DNA of 64,000 bases, taken from Pontiella sulfatireligans. Its GTDB lineage: Bacteria > Verrucomicrobiota > Kiritimatiellia > Kiritimatiellales > Pontiellaceae. A model generated the notes under the pieces. That model searched no databases and was not told where the DNA came from. It was given only the letters and a program-made list of their open reading frames with translations. Shown here one piece after another: positions 35,916 through 46,467 of this stretch. The position numbers and the translations under genes were made by a program. Position 1 is the stretch's first letter. Every line of letters starts with the position of its first letter. The stretch lies in assembly GCF_900890705.1 (NCBI RefSeq), contig NZ_CAAHFH010000003.1:496001-560000 (forward strand), given 5' to 3'.

Positions 35916-36457
35916 AAATTACTCAACGCGAAATGATTCTGGGCGTGGCCACGCTCGCCTGCGTGCTCGCCGGCGCAACGTGGTACATCATCGACAGCAA
36001 AATTGATGCTTGGCATACCAAGAAAAACGAGATAGCAAAACTCAACCAGCAAATCAGCCTGCACCAGAACGCCATTAAAATGCAGGAAGACTGGCTGGAC
36101 GACTTGAACGCGCTTCAAAAAGAACTGCGGGCGTTCGACTCCAAACAAAAATCCGTGTCCCCAGCGCTGATGAAAACCATCAAATCGATCTCCAGCAAGC
36201 ACGGCCTCGTCATCAACCGCAGCCAACCCTACAACGAAAAGCCGACCGGCGACCTCTTCGAACTTGGCATCAACTGCACCTGGGAAGGCACCCTCGAGTC
36301 GATGGTGAACTTTCTGGCCGACCTGCAGCAGCAAGGCGTCCGCTACGACGTGCGCACCCTCAACGTCACCCCGGTCGGCAAAAGCACCGGCAAGCTTAAA
36401 GGCAACATGGTGATCAACTGCGCCTATACCCGAAAGCCGGGCGCGGCAAAGAACTAA
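35912..36457 (+). CDS. GspM/PilO-like inner membrane protein
   Basis: 181 residues. One N-terminal membrane helix (MILGVATLACVLAGATWYII), a coiled coil (residues 30-75), and a small ferredoxin-like alpha/beta domain (GLVINRSQPYNEK..., ESMVNFLADLQQQGVRYDVR), the plan of GspM and PilO. ATGA overlap with the GspL-like gene. Last gene of the I-J-K-L-M run; secretin, ATPase and major pseudopilin are not in the window. Confidence 0.78.
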   Translation: MKITQREMILGVATLACVLAGATWYIIDSKIDAWHTKKNEIAKLNQQISLHQNAIKMQEDWLDDLNALQKELRAFDSKQKSVSPALMKTIKSISSKHGLVINRSQPYNEKPTGDLFELGINCTWEGTLESMVNFLADLQQQGVRYDVRTLNVTPVGKSTGKLKGNMVINCAYTRKPGAAKN

Positions 36458-36470
36458 CCAGAGCAGCGAA

Positions 36471-37094
36471 ATGAACCTCGACGCAATCACAACCGGCGCC
36501 TTTCAAGAAATCTGCTACATCGTCTGGGGCAAAGCCAAGCGGGCGCTGGTGCTCGATCCCGGCCAGGACGCCCCGCTCATTTTCCAAGCGCTCGAAAAGC
36601 ACGGCTTGGAGGTCGAGGCCTACATCTGCACGCACGGCCACGCCGACCACATCAATGCACTCGCCGAGGTGCACGCCAAGCACCCCGCCCCCGTTGCCAT
36701 GCACTCCGGCGACTGGTCGTGGGCGTTCGGCGACATGAACCAGATTGAGCCCCACTACCCCGTTCCCAGACGCCCGGACGTCGAAGATGCCCTGCGTCTG
36801 GAAAGCGCCAAAGACTGGACCTTTTCCGACCTGAAGTTCCAATGCCTGGAAACACCGGGGCACACCCCCGGATCCTGCTGCATCCTCTTTCCCGAAGGAC
36901 GCATCATGATTGCCGGCGACACGCTGTTCAAAGGCTCCTGCGGACGCACCGACCTGCCCGGAGGCAGCCCGCGCCAACTGAAAGATTCGCTGAACAAACT
37001 CAAACAGCTGCCCGACGAAGTACGCGTTTTCCCCGGCCACGGGCCGGACACCACCGTCGGCATTGAACGCGCCACCAACTTTTTCATGCACTAG
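36471..37094 (+). CDS. Metallo-beta-lactamase-fold hydrolase (glyoxalase II-like)
   Basis: 207 residues. The metal site reads THGHADH (near 58-64), with further ligands in GHTPGSCC, IAGDTLFKGSCGRTDLPGGS and the final FPGHGP. This is the GloB-like/persulfide-dioxygenase-like clade in which the substrate is usually a thioester; which one is not decided by sequence. It lies 13 bp after the GspM-like gene and may be transcribed with it. Confidence 0.88.
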   Translation: MNLDAITTGAFQEICYIVWGKAKRALVLDPGQDAPLIFQALEKHGLEVEAYICTHGHADHINALAEVHAKHPAPVAMHSGDWSWAFGDMNQIEPHYPVPRRPDVEDALRLESAKDWTFSDLKFQCLETPGHTPGSCCILFPEGRIMIAGDTLFKGSCGRTDLPGGSPRQLKDSLNKLKQLPDEVRVFPGHGPDTTVGIERATNFFMH

Positions 37095-37121
37095 CCGCTA
37101 CAGTAAAAAAAGGAGCCACCT

Positions 37122-37502
37122 ATGAAGCATATCATCAATACCGAAAACGCGCCGGCGCCGATCGGCCCCTACAATCAAGCCGTCAAAAGCGGCCACCTGC
37201 TCTACACCTCGGGCCAAATCCCGATCGACCCCGCCACCGGCCTGCTGGTGTCTGGAGGCATCCGCGAACAGGCGATTCAAGTGCTCGAAAACCTTAAAGT
37301 GGTTTTGGAGGAGGCGGGAAGCACGCTCGAAGACGTCATCAAAACCACCGTATTCCTCGCCGACATGACCGACTTCCCCGAACTCAACACCATCTATGCG
37401 GAATATTTCAGCGAGGCCAATGCTCCAGCGCGCTCCACCGTACAAGTCGCCGCCCTGCCCAAAGGCGCTTTGGTGGAAATCGAGCTGGTGGCCAAGGTCT
37501 GA
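37122..37502 (+). CDS. ridA: RidA family enamine/imine deaminase
   Basis: 126 residues, standard length. The signature NTENAPAPIGPYNQAVKSG, IPIDPATGLLVSGGI and the active-site arginine in PARSTVQVAALPKGALVEIE are all present. RidA hydrolyses reactive enamines such as 2-aminoacrylate. AAAAGGAG lies nine bases ahead of the ATG. Overlaps the apbE start by one base. Confidence 0.95.
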   Translation: MKHIINTENAPAPIGPYNQAVKSGHLLYTSGQIPIDPATGLLVSGGIREQAIQVLENLKVVLEEAGSTLEDVIKTTVFLADMTDFPELNTIYAEYFSEANAPARSTVQVAALPKGALVEIELVAKV

Positions 37503-38563
37503 TGACGCGCAAGAAAGTGATCCAAATGATCGCCGGGCTGGTGCTGGTGCTGGTGCTCGGCATCGGCAGCTATTGGCGCTCGCCCACCATTGAAAACCCC
37601 GCGCACTGGGGCGAAACCATGGGCACGACGTACAGCGTCAAAATTACCGGCCCGGTCAAGCAGCGCGAGCTTAAGCGGCTCACGCAACTCATCAACCAAC
37701 AACTGGCCGAAGTCAATCGCCAGATGTCGACCTGGGATGCCGCGAGCGAGATTTCCCGCTTCAACCATTCGGATTCCACCGAACCGTTTCGCTGCTCGGA
37801 TGCATTTGCCGCGGTGGTCGGGCGCGCGCTGGAGCTTTCGGGTTCGAGTGGCGGTGCATTTGATCCCACTCTGCAGCCCCTGCTCAATCTATGGGGATTC
37901 GGCAGCGAAGGCGCAGAGCGCCAGATTCCGGCCGACGCCGCAATTGCCAAAGCCAAAGCGCAAACCGGTTGGCGCAAGCTGACGGCCGAAGACGGCCCCA
38001 TCCTCCGAAAAAGCACCCCCGAACTCTCACTCGCTCTCGGCGCCATTGCCAAAGGCTACGGCGTGGACGAACTGGCAAGCACGCTGACCGATTCCGGCTA
38101 TGAAAACTGGTTTGTTGAAATTGGCGGCGAAGTGGTGGTTCAGGGAACCAACCCCGACGGCGTTCCGTGGAAGATCGGCATTCAGAAGCCGACCACCAAC
38201 CCGATGGAAGAGGGACAGCTGCAGGGCATCGTCCACATAACCAACGGCGCCGTGGCCACCTCGGGCGACTACCGCAACTATATCCTTGAAGACGGCGTCG
38301 TCTATTCCCACATCCTCGATCCGCGCTCCGGCCGCGCCGTGCTTTCGGACACGGCCAGCGTGACGGTCGCTGCGCCGAACTGCATGGATGCCGACGGCTT
38401 GGCCACGGCGCTCTTCGTGATGGGCGCGGACGAAGGCCTGCCCTGGGTCGAGCGTCAGCCAGATGTTGAGGCCCTGTTTCTGACGCGTGGCGCCAGCGGG
38501 GAAATATTCGAAAAATTTAGTTCGGGATTTGTCGAGGCCGCAGGCTATATTCCCAACTATTAA
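37502..38563 (+). CDS. apbE: FAD:protein FMN transferase (ApbE family)
   Basis: 353 residues with an N-terminal membrane anchor (MIAGLVLVLVLGIGSYW) instead of a lipobox. ApbE attaches FMN to threonine in NqrB/NqrC/RnfG-type proteins in the periplasm. Motifs: MGTTYSVKITG near residue 40, FDPTLQPLLNLWGFG, the FAD-binding GAIAKGYGVDEL (about 180-191), VEIGGEVVVQG and SDTASVTV before the metal site. No target protein is encoded nearby. Confidence 0.93.
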   Translation: MTRKKVIQMIAGLVLVLVLGIGSYWRSPTIENPAHWGETMGTTYSVKITGPVKQRELKRLTQLINQQLAEVNRQMSTWDAASEISRFNHSDSTEPFRCSDAFAAVVGRALELSGSSGGAFDPTLQPLLNLWGFGSEGAERQIPADAAIAKAKAQTGWRKLTAEDGPILRKSTPELSLALGAIAKGYGVDELASTLTDSGYENWFVEIGGEVVVQGTNPDGVPWKIGIQKPTTNPMEEGQLQGIVHITNGAVATSGDYRNYILEDGVVYSHILDPRSGRAVLSDTASVTVAAPNCMDADGLATALFVMGADEGLPWVERQPDVEALFLTRGASGEIFEKFSSGFVEAAGYIPNY

Positions 38564-38619
38564 CTGCTCGAGAAAACGAAGCAGACCGGCCTGCCTAAAC
38601 GAAGAAAAGGAATAACACC

Positions 38620-39336
38620 ATGCGCACAATCTGCCCCCTCCCCCTGTTCATAGCGGCCCTGTTGCTGGCCGGTTGCAGCAAAGACGCCAAAACGATCGAC
38701 GAAAAAGAAGAGCGCGATCCGCTGGTCAAGACCGGGCAGTCGTATATGGATATCGAGGACTGGAATAAAGCCGAAGACGCCTTCAAGCAGGCCATCGAAA
38801 ACGAACCGCGCATGGCCCGCCCGCATCTGCAGCTGGCCACGATCTACCAGCAGCACAAGCCGGACTACGCCCACGCCATCTATCACTATGACCGCTATCT
38901 TGAACTGCGGCCGGACTCCGAAAAGGCCGGACTGATCAACGACCAGAAACAAAAGATCGAGCAAGCGCTGGCCTACAACATCATCAAAAACTCGCCGGAT
39001 GTGCAGCGGGTCGTCAGCCAGCTGCAGGCCGCCCAGCGCGAAAACGCCGAGCTCAAGCGCCAGTTGGCCGGCATGCAGCCGAAAAGCGCGGCAACCGTCA
39101 CGCCCGCACAACAGACCGTCACGAAAACAGTCCCCAAAAGCGCAACGCAAGCCGTCAATTCAAATTCAGCCGCCCACCAGATCTACCATGTTGAAGGCGG
39201 CGACAACCTCACTAAGATTGCCCAGAAATTTTACGGCAACGACGAATGGGAGCCAATCTACGAAGCCAACCGAGACCGCATGAAATCGCCGGGCGACCTG
39301 CGCGTGGGCCAGACGCTGGTCATTCCTAAAAAATAG
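38620..39336 (+). CDS. Lipoprotein with TPR and LysM domains
   Basis: 238 residues. Lipobox LLAGC at residues 14-18, so probably outer-membrane anchored. TPR-like helices at 35-115 (YMDIEDWNKAEDAFKQAIEN), a coiled-coil (about 125-150) and a C-terminal LysM domain (HQIYHVEGGDNLTKIAQKFY, ...GQTLVIPKK). LysM binds peptidoglycan. A role in cell-wall attachment or division is likely but not specific. AAAGGA precedes the ATG by 13 bases. Confidence 0.85.
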   Translation: MRTICPLPLFIAALLLAGCSKDAKTIDEKEERDPLVKTGQSYMDIEDWNKAEDAFKQAIENEPRMARPHLQLATIYQQHKPDYAHAIYHYDRYLELRPDSEKAGLINDQKQKIEQALAYNIIKNSPDVQRVVSQLQAAQRENAELKRQLAGMQPKSAATVTPAQQTVTKTVPKSATQAVNSNSAAHQIYHVEGGDNLTKIAQKFYGNDEWEPIYEANRDRMKSPGDLRVGQTLVIPKK

Positions 39337-39352
39337 AACCGAGCGCCATCCG

Positions 39353-39814
39353 ATGAAAATCAAACGCCATTGCACAACGACATGGGGCGTCATCACCGTA
39401 TGTCTGGAAGACGGTGCCGTGACGGACTGCACGCTGCCCTTTCTCGAAGAAGAACCCGCCGAAGGCTTCGCCATTCTAGAAAAGGACGCCGGACCGGAGG
39501 GCGCCTTCATTGAAGCGGTCTTTTCCGGACGCACCGTGAAAAACCCTCCCGCTGTAAAACTAAAGGGCACCGGTTTCCAGCAACTGGTTTGGCGGGCCAT
39601 TGCCGACACGCCCAAAGGCCAAACCAAAACCTATGGCGAGCTCGCTAAGGCGGTCGGACGGCCCCGCGCCTGCCGGGCGGTTGCCAACGCCTGCGGACGC
39701 AATCCAGCGCCGCTTTTCTTCCCTTGCCACCGAATTGTAGGTGCGAACGAAAACATGGGCGGTTTCTCTGCGGGACTCCCTTGGAAGCGCCTTTTGCTGA
39801 ACGCAGAACACTAA
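39353..39814 (+). CDS. ogt: Methylated-DNA-protein-cysteine methyltransferase (MGMT/Ogt)
   Basis: 153 residues. It removes O6-alkyl groups from guanine by transfer to its own cysteine. The active site is PCHRIVGAN (about 123-131), preceded by PKGQTKTYGELAKAVGRPRA and the arginine-finger segment ACRAVANACGRNPAP. The N-terminal domain is short and reads as a degenerate RNase-H-like fold. It lies 16 bp after the LysM lipoprotein gene. Confidence 0.93.
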   Translation: MKIKRHCTTTWGVITVCLEDGAVTDCTLPFLEEEPAEGFAILEKDAGPEGAFIEAVFSGRTVKNPPAVKLKGTGFQQLVWRAIADTPKGQTKTYGELAKAVGRPRACRAVANACGRNPAPLFFPCHRIVGANENMGGFSAGLPWKRLLLNAEH

Positions 39815-39909
39815 GCTCTTTTTTTCATGCCAAGAGGGCTTGCATCCCCCTACCCGCTGGGCTAAGTAGAAAGGCGATTTACGTGAACAAACTAAAGGAA
39901 TTTTAAAAA

Positions 39910-42369
<2,460 letters not shown>

Positions 42370-42388
42370 GCCACCAGACGGACCTGAG

Positions 42389-42419
42389 AAAAAGCGATGG
42401 CCCAGCCATCGCTTTTTTT
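42389..42419 (+). terminator. Rho-independent terminator of glgP
   Basis: AAAGCGATGG pairs perfectly with CCATCGCTTT (42391-42400 with 42406-42415) around a 5-base loop, ending in seven T. Confidence 0.92.
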
Positions 42420-43072
42420 CTGCTCGCTCTTCCGCTCAATCCTTTGATTTTTCTGATTCAATCCTACTTAATTCGTCCCGGTAACGACAAAGATGCCCGG
42501 CAACACCTTTCCGCGCCAACCACTTCTGTTTTCTATAGCACTATTCTTTCGCATCAATATCCCCCGTTCCTGCCCATTCCCCTTCCAATTGTGACTCGTG
42601 AATCCCGACTGGAGTGGTTAGGGTTTTGCCTGACATCGTCGGAAGGGTCGCATGCCTTACCGAATTTGTGCCCCAATACGGCCCAGCACCTGCACCGGCT
42701 GCAAACGGGCGGTTAACCGGAACAGCAGTACGAGGCGGGCAAGCTGTTGGTGTGTTCAGTGAGGCGTAGGCAAACTTTGCTCCGGGAAAGAACCGCAACC
42801 GGGCGTCGATGAAGGACATGGCGTGCAAGTCCTTCGTTCTCGCGGTGATTGGGTTTTTACAACCTTGAGTGTTCATAGCCGAGACGCTTTACCTAACTTC
42901 ATGTTGTGCAGGATGGCACTGCCATTGCTGTTGGTTGGCTCCTGGGTTCATCTTCTGAAAAGATAAGAGACCATTCGACATGCGGCCGAGTGAATCCCTT
43001 TCACAAAAAGAGTTGAATCCATCACCGATTTAATTTATACATAGATTAACGAACTTTAAAAGGACTGTAATT
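42420..43072. other. 650-bp region of unknown origin
   Basis: No recognised gene. A minus-strand frame (42541-42876, 111 codons, beginning MNTQGCKNPITARTKDLH) is open and preceded by a GTTAGGT that resembles an integron core site, but there is no ribosome site and no family I know. The last 60 bp before 43073 are AT-rich and hold the promoter and the ribosome site of the small gene there. Confidence 0.4.
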
Positions 43073-43255
43073 ATGAGCAAAAAACCCAGTAAACAAGAGT
43101 CCAACAAGACCATCGGCATCAACATGAATAAGAAAATGGCGGATGAGCTTACTAAACGGGCAGAATCGATGCACCTTTCGGTCAGCAAATACTGCAAGAT
43201 CATTCTGCAGCAATGGGTGGATTCCGGCAACAAGCTGAACCTCACCGAAAAATAG
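43073..43255 (+). CDS. Small ribbon-helix-helix-like protein
   Basis: 60 residues. KTIGINMNKKMADELTKRAE followed by SMHLSVSKYCKIILQQWVD has the strand-helix-helix pattern of RHH/CopG DNA-binding proteins (beta strand with alternating polar residues, then LxxRAxxxxxSxSxYxxxxL). AAAAGGACTGTAATT leads into the ATG, and a strong terminator follows, so it forms its own short transcript. It may be an autoregulator; no toxin partner is adjacent. Confidence 0.8.
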   Translation: MSKKPSKQESNKTIGINMNKKMADELTKRAESMHLSVSKYCKIILQQWVDSGNKLNLTEK

Positions 43256-43276
43256 AATCCCCATGCGGGAACACGC

Positions 43277-43301
43277 AACCGGCCTTCTGGCCGGTTTTTT
43301 T
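43277..43301 (+). terminator. Rho-independent terminator
   Basis: AACCGGCC, loop TTCT, GGCCGGTT, then seven T; follows the RHH gene by 22 bp. Confidence 0.93.
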
Positions 43302-43342
43302 ATGTCCTTTACTCTAACAGCAAGTCAGCTATCTTTCCGCCC

Positions 43343-43996
43343 ATGATCACGTTGCATAGATTTAACTCCATAGAAACACTGACCCTCCAGATGCTGGAGC
43401 TTTTGCGCCAAACCCTTTCGACTCCCGGAAACCTGATGCTCAGCGGCGGCTCAACGCCCTACGCCGTCTATAACCGGCTCGCGGCCGCCCCCTGCCCCGT
43501 ACATCCCAACCGTCGCCTGTTCCTCAGCGATGACCGCATGGAGCCGGCCGATTCTCCAAATAACAACGCCCACAACCTTGACCCGATGCTCAAGGCGCTC
43601 GCCTGCGAAGACCGCTTTATCCGGATCGACACCTCCTTGCCGATTGAACAGGCCGCCCGCCAGTTCGAGGCCTGTCTCCAACCCATGGAAACCGGGGATC
43701 TCGGCTTCCTCGGCATGGGCGCCGACGGCCATACCGCCGGATTGTTTACGCCAGAGCAGGCGCGGATGGATACGGGGCCTTTAACGCTCTACACCAACCG
43801 GCCCGATGGCATGCAGGGCATCAGCGCAACCCCTGCTTTTTTTAAGCGGATTGAAAAAATCGTTCTGCTCGTCACGGGAGAATCGAAGCGAAGCATCATC
43901 AATACGCTTTTATCTCGCCCCGACAGCATTCCCGCCGGAATCGCCCTCGGCAAGCATCCCTGCGTTGAGCTTTGGACGGATCTCGAATCGGCTTAA
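43343..43996 (+). CDS. pgl: 6-phosphogluconolactonase
   Basis: 217 residues. It hydrolyses 6-phosphogluconolactone in the oxidative pentose-phosphate pathway. Family motifs: MLSGGSTPYAVYNRL (SGGxTP), FLSDDRMEP with NNNAHNL, and LGFLGMGADGHTAGLF. SugI/NagB-like fold, cytoplasmic. No zwf or gnd is adjacent. Confidence 0.92.
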   Translation: MITLHRFNSIETLTLQMLELLRQTLSTPGNLMLSGGSTPYAVYNRLAAAPCPVHPNRRLFLSDDRMEPADSPNNNAHNLDPMLKALACEDRFIRIDTSLPIEQAARQFEACLQPMETGDLGFLGMGADGHTAGLFTPEQARMDTGPLTLYTNRPDGMQGISATPAFFKRIEKIVLLVTGESKRSIINTLLSRPDSIPAGIALGKHPCVELWTDLESA

Positions 43997-44125
43997 GTAA
44001 CGCGTTGCATTTCATGCAAATCCCCCATCGCAGATTTGCGCCGTTTCCTTCCTTGAAAAACGGTTTAGGCATGATTCATGCTTTGACTTTAAACATCAAA
44101 ACTAATTTCAAGAATCAGGGGCTTT

Positions 44126-45784
44126 ATGCAACCAGGAAACCTACACGCAGACCATATGTTCAACCCCATCGAAGATGCCGCCGTACTTAGCGCACTTAAC
44201 GAGCTGGGCCGATCGATCAATCTGATCACGACCTATGGTAAAAACCACCCGGCCGCCGACCGTGCAGTGGCCGCCGCCGCCGATGCCATGCAGAAACTCT
44301 TTATAGAACGTAAAAAAGTGATCATCGGCAGCTTTAACGGAGCGCTGACCATTGATGAGGTTCCCGTCCTCGCCCAAGGCACACTGCTGAAATCGCTGGA
44401 GCGGCGCTTGACCCGCCTGCGCATAACCGGGCTTCGCATAACGCGCGGCACCACACAGGATGAGCTGGGCCACCTCGCCAATATCCTGTCGAGCTCCGAC
44501 GCCGACGAGTATGCCCACGAAATGCAGCGGTCCGGCCTATCACACATCGCCTCGGAAGACGTCAGCTTCAAGGCCGTCCACGAAGACCAGAGCGTGGCCA
44601 ACAACTCCGAGTTGGCCGGCATGGACGGTAACGGCGTGCTGGTGCTGGAAGACGATTCCCTGGATAATGCCTCCTCCGGAACCGGCGAGGAAAGTTCGGT
44701 GCATGTCGAGCAGATCGTGGCGTTCCTCAAAGGCGATATCGAGGCTGACGAAGGCTCCGTCGGCGACGATCTGACCGAAGCCGCCTCCGACCCCGCGCGA
44801 CTCGGTCAGATGATCATGGAATCGGTGGCCATCCGCCAAGCCGCCTCGGCCCTCTCCGGCGAATCGCTCAGCGATGTGGTTCTCGGGTGCCTGCGCCGCA
44901 CCTTCGACGGCTTGCGCAAACAACCCGCCTTCCAGACTACGGAAGGCGTAGCAGACCTGCAGAAGGCCCTCCTGCTATTGGAGGAAAGCATGCTCGATAA
45001 AATGCGAGACCTCGCTGGCGAAGCCAACCCGGAGGTTGATCGCCAGATCGTTCAGGCCATTCGCGAAATGGACGAAAGCCTCGGCTTTGAACTGGCCGCA
45101 CGGCAATATGTTGAACACCGCGAATGCCTTGAAGAAAACAAGCAGCAGCTGCAGTCGTTCCTGCAAAGCCGCGGCTCTCTGGTGGCGGAAAGCCTGCTCG
45201 AAACCACCGGATTCCCCTCTTCGGACTGGCGGAAAATCGTCGTGGATAGCGGCGGTGCAGTCAACGCAGGCGCAAACCCGCCCATAGCCGCTGGACTCAG
45301 CACCTTGGCCACCGTATTTGAAAAGCTCGAATCCGTGATGAAATCGAAGGATGGCAACGAGAATGAGCTCAAGGATCTGCTCGGTCAGGCCAACGAGAAT
45401 TTAGACGACACCATCGATTCAACCCGGGAAAAGCTCGATACGCTCTCCAAACAGCTCGGCGACACCGGCACCATCGGTGGCCAAGCCCAGGTGATGAGCC
45501 GGAAAGAACTGCTCTCCAGCATCTCTGAAGTGGCGCAGGAACTCATGCAGCCGCTCACCGCAATCAACGCCTCGCTGGAAATGATGATTCACGGCTATGT
45601 CGGCAGCGTCAGCAACGACCAGCTTGAGATGCTCAATCTGGCCTACAACAGCGGCGAGCACCTTAAGTTTCTCATGAAAGAGTTGATCAACATTGTCGGC
45701 CTGCCCGAAAACAAGGGCGTCGACCACCGTTTCCACACCACCAGCGAGCAGGTGGTGCTGATGAAGAGCGGCGACGCGACTTAA
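44126..45784 (+). CDS. Protein with a degenerate histidine-kinase dimerisation domain, function unknown
   Basis: 552 residues (an ATG at 44153 would remove nine). Residues 10-130 (NELGRSINLITTYGKNHPAA, VIIGSFNGALTIDEVPVLAQ, LRITGLRITRGTTQDELGHL) resemble an N-terminal region seen in some HD-GYP and response-regulator-like proteins. The middle is helical and acidic. Residues about 455-530 follow the HisKA pattern: LSSISEVAQELMQPLTAINA then SLEMMIHGYVGSVSNDQLEM and SGEHLKFLMKELINIVGL. The phospho-acceptor histidine expected before EL is a glutamine, and there is no ATPase domain, so it cannot be a kinase by itself. It may dimerise with or titrate a true kinase. Confidence 0.7.
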   Translation: MQPGNLHADHMFNPIEDAAVLSALNELGRSINLITTYGKNHPAADRAVAAAADAMQKLFIERKKVIIGSFNGALTIDEVPVLAQGTLLKSLERRLTRLRITGLRITRGTTQDELGHLANILSSSDADEYAHEMQRSGLSHIASEDVSFKAVHEDQSVANNSELAGMDGNGVLVLEDDSLDNASSGTGEESSVHVEQIVAFLKGDIEADEGSVGDDLTEAASDPARLGQMIMESVAIRQAASALSGESLSDVVLGCLRRTFDGLRKQPAFQTTEGVADLQKALLLLEESMLDKMRDLAGEANPEVDRQIVQAIREMDESLGFELAARQYVEHRECLEENKQQLQSFLQSRGSLVAESLLETTGFPSSDWRKIVVDSGGAVNAGANPPIAAGLSTLATVFEKLESVMKSKDGNENELKDLLGQANENLDDTIDSTREKLDTLSKQLGDTGTIGGQAQVMSRKELLSSISEVAQELMQPLTAINASLEMMIHGYVGSVSNDQLEMLNLAYNSGEHLKFLMKELINIVGLPENKGVDHRFHTTSEQVVLMKSGDAT

Positions 45785-45845
45785 AGCCGAAAAAAGGGCA
45801 GGAGGGAATCCCCCTGCCCGCAACCTCTTCCAATGGCGGGAAACC

Positions 45846-46349
45846 CTAGGTCGGTTCCTGCCCGCGCTGCATCACCACCTTGCCGGTGCGGACGAACTCG
45901 ATGATCGTAAACTTGGCAATCATCTCTTCGAGCGCGTCGATTTTATCAGGATTGCCCACCACCTGCAGAATCATCGATTCCGGTGTCAGGTCGACCGTCT
46001 TGCAGCCGTAGTGTTCGGCAATCTGCAGCGCCTCGGAACGGCCTTCGCTGTCGACGGCAATTTTGATCAGCCCCATCTCCTTCATCACCGACTCGTCGTA
46101 GGTATGGTCGATGCATTGCAGCACATCAATCAGCTTCAAGACCTGCTTGATGATTTGGTCGAGCCCGTCCGGGTCGCCGCTGCAGCTGATGGTCATCCGC
46201 GAAAACTGGCCATCGACCGCCGGCGAAACCACCAGCGACTCGATATTGAACCCGCGGCGCGAAAAAACCTGCGCAATGCGCGCAAGCGCGCCGGGCTTGT
46301 TCGAAACATAGACACTCAATGTATGCATGGCTTTATCTGAATTCAGCAT
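45846..46349 (-). CDS. ilvN: Acetolactate synthase, regulatory (small) subunit
   Basis: 167 residues. The ACT domain at the N-terminus reads HTLSVYVSNKPGALARIAQV followed by FSRRGFNIESLVVSP, and a C-terminal ALS_ss domain (LIKIAVDSEGRSEALQIAEH, ...IIEFVRTGKVVMQRG). It confers valine feedback control on the catalytic subunit encoded just upstream. The 118-bp gap to ilvB holds a repeat array instead of a normal intergenic region. Confidence 0.95.
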   Translation of the reverse strand: MLNSDKAMHTLSVYVSNKPGALARIAQVFSRRGFNIESLVVSPAVDGQFSRMTISCSGDPDGLDQIIKQVLKLIDVLQCIDHTYDESVMKEMGLIKIAVDSEGRSEALQIAEHYGCKTVDLTPESMILQVVGNPDKIDALEEMIAKFTIIEFVRTGKVVMQRGQEPT

Positions 46350-46367
46350 ATTAAAAACTCCGTTTTA

Positions 46368-46440
46368 GGGTCGAAGGTCTCATGGTCAAAGGTCGAAGGT
46401 CGCCCGCGGATCGAAAGACCTTCGACTTTCGACCGTCCGG
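46368..46440. repeat. 7-nt periodic repeat array (GGTCRAA units)
   Basis: Units GGTCGAA, GGTCTCAT, GGTCAAA, GGTCGAA, GGTCGCC are followed after 13 bp by the inverted units GACCTTC, GACTTTC, GACCGTC. It fills most of the ilvB-ilvN gap and could form a hairpin there. Confidence 0.75.
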
Positions 46441-46467
46441 CCTTCGGCCACTGGGCCGCCAAACGGC

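Noticed and set aside
36471..39814. MBL hydrolase, RidA, ApbE, LysM and MGMT genes as a single functional pathway
   Set aside because: They are closely spaced on one strand, but their known reactions do not connect.
42891..42897. GTTAGGT as an integron core site
   Set aside because: The surrounding sequence does not fold into a convincing attC arm and no matching second half was found.
46368..46440. CRISPR-like array
   Set aside because: Units are only seven bases long, degenerate and without spacers; no cas gene is in the window.
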